From contig MOWL01000001.1 of NCBI GenBank assembly GCA_002110485.1, forward strand, positions 62,001 through 126,000: a stretch of DNA of 64,000 nt. The letters are read 5' to 3'. Below, one piece after another: positions 22,864-32,926 of this stretch (its first letter is position 1; each line of letters starts with the position of its first letter). Under the pieces are notes generated by a model that was not told the DNA's origin, searched no databases, and saw only the letters and a program-made list of their open reading frames with translations. The position numbers were made by a program, and so were the translations under genes. The stretch is from Emergomyces orientalis. Taxonomy: Eukaryota > Ascomycota > Eurotiomycetes > Onygenales > Ajellomycetaceae.

Positions 22864-25800
22864 ATGGCTGAACAAGAAGAGGACTTCAGTTCCTTGCCTT
22901 TACCAGATAGATTTGCTCATAAGGTTAGCCCTTACGATTTCCCTCCCTCTCTTTTATTTTTCCAACCACCCCCGCAATTGACCCGCTGTTGGTACTGACG
23001 CATATCGGAACGTAGAATTGGAAAGTTAGAAAAGGAGGATATGAAGATGCTACAAAACAGTTCGAGGTATCACCCGACGAATCGGATCCCGTGTTTCGAC
23101 CGTTCCTACAAGACCCAGGACTATGGAAGGGTGCCGTCGCCGACTCGAACGTAGCAGCGCAGCAGGAAGGTCTGAATGCGTACTGCGCCTTTTTAAAATA
23201 TTCGGGTGTTCAGGGATGCACGAGGTATGGATGGATATTCTGTTCATACATTTGAGGGTTGCGTCGGAGGATACGTTTAGAAGCGGCCAGGTACACTGAC
23301 GTTGGTGAAAACTAGGACTCGGGGAACGACGATTGCCGCCATCACTGAAAAAGGTTTACCATCGACCCGGCCTGCAGCCAAGGCCAGCTCATTAGAGGCC
23401 ATTCTACTTTGCATAGAACTAGATAAACCGGAACCCGTTATCGAGGATCTCGTGGCGGCCCTCTCGCATAAACTTCCCAAGGTCATCGCACCAGCACTCG
23501 CTGCATTGACAGCTATATTCCACAATTACGGCTGCAAAGTTATTGAACCAAAGCCTGTTTTAAAAGCACTACCAAAAGTTTTCGGCCACGCAGATAAAAA
23601 TGTTCGGGCAGAGGCGACAAACCTAACTGCGGAACTTTACAGATGGCTCAAAGATGCTCTGAAGCCGCTGTTTTGGGGAGAATTAAAACCAGTACAACAA
23701 CAGGATTTAGAAAAACTATTCGAAGCCATCAAACAGGAGCCTTCGCCAAAACAAGAGCGGTTTACGCGAGCACAGCAAGAAGCGATGGCGGCAGCTAGTA
23801 GCCAACCTGGCGGGGATGGAGATCAAGCCGCTGCAGATGGGGGTGAAGAAGAAGCTGAGGCAGAGGTTGATGTTTTTGATCTTGCAGAACCCGTTGACGT
23901 ATTAGCTCAGGCGCCAAAGGACCTCCACGAGAAATTAGCGTCGTCTAAATGGAAGGACCGTAAAGAAGCGCTCGATGCACTCTTCGCCGCAGCGAACGTT
24001 CCTAGGATCAAAGACGGGCAGTTTGACGAAGTAATGCGTGCGCTGGCAAAGTGCATGAAGGATGCAAACGTCGCTGTTGTGACTGTGGCTGCCAACACCA
24101 TAGAAGCTCTTGCTAAAGGCCTACGCAAAAGTTTCTCCAAGTACAGGCCTGTTGTTCTTCCTCCTATTATGGAACGACTAAAAGAGAAAAAGCAGTCAGT
24201 TGCTGATGCACTTGGTCATGCCCTGGATGCAGTTTTTAGCGCTACCAGCCTGTCAGATTGTCTTGAAGATGTGTTGGAATTCCTTAAGCACAAAAACCCA
24301 CAAGTCAAACAAGAAACTCTGAAATTTCTGATCCGATGTCTGAGAACAACAAGGGATGTTCCGTCGAAACCGGAAACAAAGTCGATAGCGGATGCTGCTA
24401 CTAAGTTACTGACAGAATCCAGCGAAGCTACTCGATCCGGCGGTGCTGAAATTCTGGGAACCTTGATGAAGATCATCGGTGAAAGGGCAATGAATCCCTA
24501 TTTGGATGGCTTGGACGATATTCGGAAAGCGAAGATAAAGGAATTTTTCGACACGGCGGAAGTTAAAGCTAAAGAACGTCCCAAGCCTATCGTTGGACCT
24601 CCCAAAGGTTTAACCGTTCCAGGAGGGGCGAAGAAACCCGTCGCCAAAAGGCCTTTAGCTGCGGTTAAGAAACCGGCACCCGCTGCGGCTCCAGAAGAAC
24701 CTGCGCCAGCACCCCCTACTGCCAAGAAGGCGATTCCATCCAAACTTGGCCTTCCCAAGGCCGGGGGTATGGCAGCACCTGGATCAGGGCTTAAACTTCA
24801 AAGGAAACTAGCTGGACCGGGAGGTGCCCCTGGATCCCCACGAAGAGTTGTCTCACCACCATTCGAAGAAAACCCCGCCCATACTGCACCTGCCGCTGCA
24901 CCTGCAGCTTCTAAATTTGGTATGGGTAATCGTGGCCTTGCTGGGCGTTCGCTAGGGAGACCAGCGCCTCCAAATTCAGAACCTGCCCCTCCACCTCCTA
25001 CTTCGATAAGTTCTGGCATGGCAGCAATTGAACGCGCTGAATTGGAAGAGCTTCGCCTTGAGAAAGAGAGATACTCCCGGATGGTAGATAATCTGCAATC
25101 TGAGCGAACAAAGCTTGTGTCCGAGATAAATGAACTTCAAAATCAAAACGCACAGCTGATAGAAGACCACACGAGAGATGTCTTGAGTATCAAAGCCAAG
25201 GAAACCCAACTGGTTCGAGCCAGGAGTGATGCGGAGGCGGCGGAACAAAATGTCCAGAAGCAACAGAGAGAAATCGAGCGTCTCAAGCGTGAGCTGTCTC
25301 GGGCCGTGCGCGCAAGCGCAGCTAGCCCCCCAGCTACTAATCCTGATATGGGCCTGAATATGGGCATCACCGATGGCGGAATATATCAGGACAATACGAA
25401 CAACCACAACCACAATCACAACAACATGAACGGCCCACCCTCGCGCTCCGGTCTGCATTTCGGTTCGCGGTTTGAGAGCGCACGGCCTCGAAGCTTCATG
25501 TCTGCCAGTCCCAGCGAGGAGAAAGAGAATAATAATGGCCTCGAATCACCTGGTCTGAGTAGTGCAGGCGGAGGTGATGGTGGTGGGTACGCAGGGAGGA
25601 GAAAAATCAGCCCACCCGTTGGTTCCTCGTATTCTTCAGGTAGAGGGAGTCCGGCGAGGATGTCTGCTGGTGGTAGGACGGGGTCCAGCGGTGATGGGCT
25701 ACCTGTTTCCACATCTACTTCACAGGGTGGTGAACCGGCGGAGAATTGGAAGCGGGCGGCTGAAGTTACTAGTCAGCTGAAAGCGAGGATTGAACAGATG

Positions 25801-25955
25801 AAGGTAACGCTCTCGACGCGCGTCCACCCTCCTGCTTCTATGCAGTGATTTAAATCGTCAAATCAGTAAAAAAATTATATATATAATTACCGGCTAACCT
25901 GTATATTATTTTAATTCAGGCACGACAGGGTCTTTCTCGACCAGCACCTTCATAG
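22864..25955 (+). CDS. stu2: Stu2/XMAP215-type microtubule polymerase (Alp14)
   Basis: TOG-domain protein that binds tubulin dimers, promotes growth at microtubule plus ends and acts at spindle poles and kinetochores. Exons 22864-22923, 23016-23224, 23316-25803 and 25920-25955 give 930 residues. TOG1 spans about residues 10-240 (NWKVRKGGYEDA; LPKVIAPALAALTAIFHNYG; KVFGHADKNVRAEATNL). TOG2 spans about 285-520 (SSKWKDRKEALDALFAAANV; LEFLKHKNPQVKQETLKFL). Then comes a Pro/Ala/Lys-rich basic linker (540-690), a coiled coil (about 695-785, IERAELEELRLEKERYSRM) and a disordered Ser/Gly tail ending in ARQGLSRPAPS from the 12-codon last exon. Two TOG domains plus coiled coil matches fungal rather than animal members. 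All phases agree. Confidence 0.94.
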
Positions 25956-27695
25956 TCCATTTCCGCTCCCCACTCCCCACCACTCTCTAAGAAGTTGGTG
26001 ATGCATATCCCCAAATGGATTGTTTAACGTTATATAATCCCTTTTTCCCTTGCCTACACTACACCAGTTCTCCTCCTCTAACGATTACCATTATCCTTTT
26101 CGTCTGCGCTCTTCTCGTTTTATTTCTTTACTCTAATTCTTCGTCCCTTTAGACAAACATTTTGTCAATACTCAATACCCCCAAATCAAATCAATTTCGA
26201 ATGTCCCTAGTTTTATTTTTTGTTTATTATTTTTGTGTTATCAAAGTGCGAGTCCTTTGTTCGCTCTTCCTATTGTTCTGTTTTCGGCTCGGTAGCTATA
26301 GGGGGAATGTTGAGGCAGGCGTACGAAGAAGGGGGAAGGGGAAAAAAAAGAGGGGAACAAGAATGATTTTATATATAAATCTAACCCACCTCCCTCACTT
26401 ACACTCATTTTACCTTCAGATTGGACGGACCAGGTTTTGCATTTCCTTCTTTTTTTTCCTTCTTTATTATTTCTTTATGGGAAAGCGGTTGGTCGGTTGT
26501 ATTTGCTTGTGTGTTGTTGTCCGTTTAATTTAGATGGGCAACTTTTTCGTTTCTCTTCTTTCATTTGCCCATTTCTGTCCTTCCAACCACCCCTCTCCCC
26601 TGGGCCTAAAATACATCTACATCACTAGGTCAATTTGTTTATAGGATCCTGCCCTCGTGTATGTTTTCTTTATTTTCTTTAACAATCATTATATATCTAT
26701 CTAATTTGAATGTTGCAATGCGACGCTGTTCTCCCACTTTCCCCACCCACCCCTCTTTGGCGACGTTCAACACCTGCACCCTGTCTCTCGCCTGTGTAAC
26801 AAGATATTATTATTGCTATTATGATTATTCTTACTAGAGAATCATGGTTCTTTGTATCTGTCGTCGTGGGATTGAAAACTTGGGAGTTAAGGGAGCGCAG
26901 AGAAAGGCCAGACCAGGGTTAAGGGGTGTATATAGATAGTAATAGTGAGAACAGGAATTCGAGGGTTGGTAGTTAATTGTATTTCATCTCTGGGCTAAAT
27001 TTGAGCTTGAAATTGATTGAAGCATATTTCTATTTACGTGTAGGTTAGAGTGGTAGAAGTCTGTTCGTGGCTGGGAAGAGTGAAATGTCCTTGGAAAGTA
27101 TGTTAAGGGTTTGATGTTTCCGAGAATGGTGTGGTCGTGAGATGTGAGTTACATGCAGGCCTGCATTCGATTTACTCTATTTTAGTTTACAAAGAGCTCA
27201 CCAAGAGACCATCAATGTTGTTGATGGGGGTGGCAGAGATACGGTTAAGCTGGAGTCAAAAGCTTACAAAGAATGGACATTTCCTTCATTTTCAAAATTA
27301 TTTTTGTGGTAAGTAAAAAAAGGGTTGCGCCTGGCCGGGTATATGCCAATCATGCATGCTATAACAAAAAGAGAATGTAAAAGGGGAAAAAAGGGACAGA
27401 AACGGAAATGTGCATGCTTAGTTTCGTTCGATTCAAGAAGCAATTATGTGAAGCGTTGTATTCTGCTTTCTCGTCCAGGTCTAGCTATGGTGTTATTTCC
27501 CATTCGCCATGCTTCCATAGAAAGAATGTTACCCGAAGGCCGAACGAAGGATTGAAAAGAGACAGAGAAAACGCCTCCAGAGGCCAACTCCGATCCGAAG
27601 TAACATTTGTGGTATTTCATTTTTGTTTATCGTAACAAATGGCTTTTGTTTTTTCTTTTTAGGTCATTGGAAAAACGAGGTCAGGGAGAGATTCT
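25956..27695. other. Convergent spacer between stu2 and rpl8
   Basis: Holds the two 3' UTRs. It is pyrimidine-rich to about 26800, then mixed. ORFs such as 26162-26533 are translations of T-rich sequence. No gene is called. Confidence 0.55.
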
Positions 27696-28944
27696 TTAGA
27701 TCTTGATGGCGTTCTCGATGGCCTTGCGCTTCTTAGTTTGTCTGGCAATGGCCTTGGCACCCATGATTCCTCCACCCCAGTGGCGCTTGCTCTCCTCGTA
27801 TTTGTCGCTGTAACCCTCCTTGATGGCAGAGACGAGCTTGGAGAGCTCAGTCTTGTCCTCGGAACGGACCTCGGTCAGAGCGAGGACGGCAGCGGTCTGT
27901 TTTGATGAGATGAATTAGTTACCAGTGTAATAAACTAGTTTTAACGTGAAGGGCTGGAATTTGTCTTACCTTCTTATGGACGACAGTTCCAAGTCTGGCC
28001 TTGCCCTTGATGATGGCGTATGGGACGCCCATCTTGCGGCAGAGAGCGGGGAGGAAAACAACGAGTTCAATGGGATCAACATCGTTGGGGATGAGGACGA
28101 GGGAAGCTTTCTTGTTCTCAATAAGGCCGACAACATGGTTGAGACCGTACTTGACGGCATAAGGCTTCTTGCTGACGTCCTCTTTCTTCTGGCCAGCCTC
28201 GACGGCGGTGGCCTCCTTGTGGAGACGCTCCTTTTTCTCAACTTTGGACTCTGGGCGGTACTTGTTGAGGAGTTTAAAGGCTTGAGCGGCGGTGTTGCGG
28301 TCAAGGGTGTTCTGGAATTGAGCGATCGCGGGGGGAACCTTGAGGCGGAGGTTCAAAATTTTCTTCTGGCGCTGGAGACGGACATACTCGGGCCACTTCA
28401 CCATGCGCGAGAGGTTGCGCTTGGGCTGAATGTCTTGGCCAATGCCGAAGTTGCGGGAGCGCTTCTCGATAAGAGGGTTCTACAATTTTTTTTTCAATTG
28501 AATTAGAAAAATCAATGCGTAATTACTAGGGTACCACCTAGCTGGCACTTGGAGCAATATGCTTGGGGGGGAATTATTTTACATACCTTAGGAGCCTTCT
28601 TAGAGCCAGCCTTTCCCTGGGGGAAGGGGGCGGCAGCGACTTTCTTTCCGCTCTTGGGAGGCTGTCATTGAGAAAAGAAGACCATCAGCGAATCTTGTTC
28701 ACCAGATACCGTATCTTCTTTGAACTCTAGAGAGACGATGGGCTTCGCATTTCTGCTCTGCTCATTGACTCAAGCCATGTCATCGCTATTCCACACCATT
28801 CTCTCGCAGAGAGGGTAGTGTAGAACAGCGGAAAATTTACTTCATTGGGTTGCAATGCTTGTCCGGACAACTAAGTCTTTTTCAAGGAACTGCAGAGGCC
28901 CAAGAAGGGTACACAAATCATGTAGGAAGTTGAAATCTTACCAT
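27696..28944 (-). CDS. rpl8: 60S ribosomal protein eL8 (L7a/Rpl8)
   Basis: Cytosolic large-subunit ribosomal protein of the L7Ae RNA-binding superfamily, involved in 27S pre-rRNA processing. Exons are 28944..28942 (the ATG alone), 28661..28587, 28479..27970 and 27896..27696, giving 262 residues. The first intron begins immediately after the start codon (ATG|GTAAGA), and exon 2 starts [16 protein letters not shown], so the protein begins MPPKSGKK as in other fungi. Recognisable parts are [37 protein letters not shown], the L7Ae core ([39 protein letters not shown]) and the basic tail [20 protein letters not shown]. Length matches fungal eL8. Three TGASTCA elements lie in the promoter and first intron. 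Confidence 0.97.
28766..28772 (+). promoter_or_regulatory. TGACTCA element in rpl8 intron 1
   Basis: Perfect Gcn4/AP-1 heptamer within the first intron (28941..28662) of rpl8, about 170 bp downstream of the ATG. Together with the two upstream copies it makes three in about 360 bp. Function is inferred only. Confidence 0.4.
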
Positions 28945-29443
28945 TTTGTCGATATTGTCGTGTTTTCGTTGGTTGACGGGGACAAGGAGAGGAATGAACA
29001 AGAGAAGAATCAAAGTTGAAGCTGAAGTTCGAAGTTGATGTGCATAACTCAGACATGGTTAGCGCGGAAAAATAAGCGAGGGCTGACTGAGTCACGTGTC
29101 AGAGACCTTGCTTGCTGACTCAGCATGCCATCTTCCTCAATGTGCTCGAAGATCAACAAATTTACTAGACTTGGGGAGGGGATTAATGGTTATTGATACC
29201 TCTTAAATCAAGATGTATAGCGGGAAAAAAAGACATAATATAATAATCTATTATGAAATATAAGAAAATGAAGAGTAATATATCCATTAACACCCATGGC
29301 CCAGGATCTATTCATTGCGAAAGCGAGCCAGGATACAGCATCCCAAACACCCAACATGCGATATCTCTGGCTAAAAAATCAACCGTAACACATGCAATAA
29401 AAAACATAAACCGCAGAAATTTCTATTTAAAAATGCCCACATA
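28945..29443. other. rpl8 promoter and aps3 3' region
   Basis: About 500 bp between the rpl8 start and the aps3 stop, both on the minus strand. It contains the paired TGASTCA elements at 29088-29122. The 29200-29430 part is A-rich with no gene and probably carries the aps3 3' UTR. Confidence 0.55.
29088..29122 (+). promoter_or_regulatory. Paired TGASTCA sites with overlapping CACGTG upstream of rpl8
   Basis: TGAGTCA (29088-29094) overlaps a CACGTG E-box (29093-29098); a second site TGACTCA lies at 29116-29122. They are 144-178 bp upstream of the rpl8 ATG, a normal promoter distance. The heptamer is the Gcn4/CpcA or AP-1 consensus and CACGTG is a bHLH/Cbf1-type core. That these control rpl8 is inference. 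Confidence 0.5.
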
Positions 29444-30102
29444 TCATCTCCAAGGCACCCCCAATCCTGGAATCCCTGCTCTTCCAATCGCCCCGCTCGC
29501 ACCCTCAACCGCTTTCCTCTTCCCTTTGGACCCTTCCTGACTCTTCACACCCTGCACGATCCGCTCAAGATTCGTCTCCACCACAACTCCGCCAACAATC
29601 ATCTCGCCAAGAACCGCATGCATGGTCTCGAAGCCGAATATCAGATCCAACTCGCACACGTTTTCGAACAGGCGGTCCAGCGCCTCGACGAAGACTTGGA
29701 TTAGGTCGATCAGGGCTAGTGGTGATTCGGTAGAGGTTGATATTAGGATGAACGACAAGGTGGCATATGTTCGGTAGGTGATTTGTGTCGGGGCGTCGGA
29801 GAAGCTGCTGGATGTGTTGGAGCTGGCGCCCTCGGCGAGGAGTGGGGGAAGCGGGAGGAAGTTGCAGGCGGAGGAGGGGCGTTGGGAGACGAGGTTGTAT
29901 ATCTGAGCGATTAGGGATTGCTGTGTTTGTGTGTCCTGTTTGTAAGAGGGTGTTAGACTCCAAAATAACTCTGGATATTAAAGTCTGGGAGGGGTGACAA
30001 GATGCGAAGCAGCTGCGGGAAAGGCGGGCATACTAGCTGGGTGTAGAATTTGGTTAGTCGTGGCTGGCCACTATTGTTAAAGACTAGCACGGCGTTGATC
30101 AT
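29444..30102 (-). CDS. aps3: AP-3 adaptor complex sigma subunit
   Basis: Small (sigma) chain of the AP-3 adaptor, which sorts cargo from the Golgi/endosome to the vacuole. Exons 30102..30034 and 29935..29444 give 186 residues. The start MINAVLVFNNSGQPRLTKFY is the conserved sigma beta-strand opening. After the splice come TQQSLIAQIYNLVSQRP, TYRTYATLSFILISTSTESP, LALIDLIQVFVEALDRLF and NVCELDLIFGFETMHAVLGE with MIVGGVVVETN, all sigma-3 hallmarks. A Ser/Thr-rich insertion (residues about 52-68) follows the first third, and a 25-residue basic/Gly tail ends the protein; both are usual in fungal copies. It is divergent from the EngB-type GTPase gene across 455 bp. Confidence 0.93.
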
Positions 30103-30557
30103 GCTGTCTGTCAGGATAATCCAGAGTTCTAAAACTGTGGCGGTACTTCGCGAATGGTATACGTTCGAGTGAAGAAGTATCGACGGAATATATACATAGA
30201 ACAGAGCATGATTGATGCGATGACGGAGGATATCGATCATTATGATTCGACAAGGCATTGTTTGTATTGTTTGCACTGTTTGCTCTATTTGCACACTTTG
30301 GCAAAACGATAATCCGATTATCTCCAAAGTTTACCTTTATCAATCAATCAATCAGCCAGCTTGAATCACGCAAATAATCAAATATACCAAATAGAGATTT
30401 CCATGTTCCATGCCGAACGACAATAATGTCCAATTGAAGAATACGAGCGGTTATATATCCTATATACCTAATATAGCCTAATGTCTCGTCTTCCAACTTC
30501 TTAAGAACCTCCTCCTAATCCCAAAAATCCCATAGTCAATATACAAAACCAGCAACC
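30103..30557. promoter_or_regulatory. Compact bidirectional promoter of aps3 and the EngB-type GTPase
   Basis: Only 455 bp separates the two divergent start codons, so the promoters must share or abut here. The region is A/T-rich, with repeated CAATCAATCAATC at about 30336-30350. No other feature is seen. Confidence 0.5.
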
Positions 30558-31593
30558 ATGGTCTCCCCAAGATCCGCAGCCTCCATAGCAACCAACACAG
30601 CCAAAAACCTCCTCAAAGCTACTGAACGACAGTCAAAAAGGGGGGGCATTGCCATCACATCTCCTGACCCCATCCAACTCCAACTAACCGACTACTCATT
30701 CTACTACGACACCGCACCCCCCTCCGTCGATCAACTCCAGCACAGCGCAAACGTCTTCAAAGCGTCCAAACATTCCCCCATGAAAATGTGGACAGCAAGC
30801 GAATTCCGTACGATACCTATGTCCGATCTTCCCGAGGTTGCGTTCCTGGGGAGATCGAATGTGGGCAAATCCTCGTTGCTGAATGCGATAATGGAGAAGG
30901 AGATATGTTTCACATCGTCGAAGATTGGGAGGACGAGGACGTTGAATGCGTATGGGATTGGTGGGAGGAAAGGCGGGGAGGCGAGGGTTGTACTTGTTGA
31001 CACGCCTGGTTATGGGAAAGGGAGTCATGAGGAGTGGGGGGAGGAGATTATCAAGTATTTGACGAAGAGGAAACAGTGCGTTTTTCATTCTTTCGATATA
31101 AATATATTAAATCCCTCCCACTGAGCTCCAAACGCCAACACAATTCGCTAACCATTCTATCTATATACATACACACAGACTCCGCCGCACCTTCATCCTC
31201 ATCGACTCCCACCACGGCATAAAACCTGCCGACGCTGCCATCCTCTCCCTCCTCCGCTCCTCTGCCGTCCCACACCAAGTCATCCTCTCCAAAGCTGACT
31301 TAGTCCTGATAAAGGGCGGGCAAAAAAAGGGCTCCCGCGGCCTTAGACCGCAAAGGATCGAGGATTTATGTCTCTTTGCGGAGAAGATTCGCACGAAGGT
31401 GCAACCAGTTAGAGATGTGGGGCAGGGGGGAACGGAGCTGGGGATTCCTGCGCTGGGGGAGATTTTGGCGTGTTCGAGTAGGATCAAGAATATTGGGGGA
31501 GTGGGGTTTTTGGGGGTTGATGCGATTCGGTGGGCGATTCTCAGGGCGGCCGGGTTGGGGGTGGAAAGGGAGGGAGGAGGATTAGGTGGTTAA
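30558..31593 (+). CDS. mrx8: EngB/YihA-type GTPase, probably mitochondrial (Mrx8 family)
   Basis: Exons 30558-31075 and 31179-31593 give 310 residues. A TrmE-Era-EngB-like P-loop GTPase domain has G1 GRSNVGKSS (98-106), a T-containing switch at SKIGRTRTLN, G3 DTPGYG (148-153) and G4 SKAD (210-213). The roughly 90-residue N-terminal extension is rich in Ala, Ser, Lys and Arg with few acids at its start (MVSPRSAASIATNTAKNLLK), typical of a mitochondrial presequence. Bacterial EngB assists 50S ribosome assembly; yeast Mrx8 is a mitochondrial relative, so a mitoribosome role is likely. The C terminus ends in a Gly-rich tail. The gene symbol follows the yeast relative and is less certain than the family. 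Confidence 0.88.
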
Positions 31594-32926
31594 CGATATT
31601 TATTTGTTTTTTCTCTCGTAAATCTTTGCTTGTATAGGGCTGGCTGGGTTGTATTTTTATCAGGTCTGGATAAACTGGTGTTTGGCGTTTGCGTTTTACG
31701 CGAAGTTCACTTTCAGCAATCATCTGTACGATTATTAGATACATATATTGATTGAGTCTCCAATTTTGTAAAAGATATACTGTACCTATATAGAAAAACC
31801 CATCCTTATTTAATACACATTTCAATAAACAGAGCCGCCCCCTTTACAAATGCAAAACCCAAGAACCCAAAAAAAGCGCCAAAAAAAAGGTCTTCGGAAA
31901 AAAAGTAGAAATCATATTAACCCAAACGTATGTTTTGTACAGTACATTTACAAGATGAAAGAAAAAAAAAAAATGCCGTTCAGTAATAGAATTAAAATAA
32001 AAATAAAAGCTGCAAAATTGAACAACCTCAAAACATTTGAAAAACTTGAGAGAAAAAGGAAATAAAATAAAAAACAAACGCCGGCATAAAAGGAGGTGTT
32101 CATGTGTGTGCGTGTCTGTGAGTAAATATTGAAAAACACATTTCTTCCCGCAACCCCATACCATAAAAAATAGTGTTTCTTATAAAAAGCAAAGAAGAAG
32201 AAACAAAAAATAAAATGCCAAAAGAGATGCTCGTTAGAAAATGAAAAAGAAAAAGGAAGATACGTTATAATAAGAGGAATTCGTAGGAGGTATGGTATCG
32301 CTGGAGAAAAGAAGTCGGAAAACGTGGTAAACATTGCGACTAGATATACATGATAGTCTTCGTGAATGGGGAAAAATGGGAGAAGGAAGAAGAGGAAGAA
32401 GAGGAGGAAGACGCAATGCACAATACAACGAGGAACAATATTTGAAACCGAAGAGGAGTTTTTGCAGGGAAAAAGAAGAAAGAAGAAAGAGAAACGGGTC
32501 GTTGGTCAAATAACGTGATGAAAAGAAATAAGATCATAATCCTGCCTTGCCTTGTCTCCCTTGGAGCTTTCCTCTATCCGTAGTGGTACTGCAAACTTCT
32601 CCGAGACGTGAAAAAGACTGAACACGGTAATGCAAGTAGCAAAAACTCACAGTATGCAATGAATTGTCCGAAAAGTAATATTTTGTTGTGTTCATTTCGC
32701 CGTGCGTGGTCGGGTTGTTAGGGTTTGTATTTGATATTTTGGTATTTTAGTAAGTGGATGTCGTTGACGCCTTGAAGGAACGATTTGAACCGACGAATGA
32801 CGGCATGCCGAACTGAATAGTAATTATGTTCCAATAAAAGAAACCCCATATCGACAGGAATGGAGCGATAACGTAGTAGTAGACAACAGAAGTATTAAGT
32901 TTGTTCGGGTAACAAAATCTAACGTT
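31594..32926. other. Convergent spacer between mrx8 and cdc4
   Basis: A/T-rich 3' regions of both genes. Plus-strand A-rich, minus-strand T-rich sequence (31850-32500) produces Phe/Leu-rich spurious ORFs. No gene is called. Confidence 0.6.

Noticed and set aside
27946..28506. 186-codon plus-strand ORF
   Set aside because: Shadow antisense to the eL8 coding exon, which is a clear ribosomal protein.
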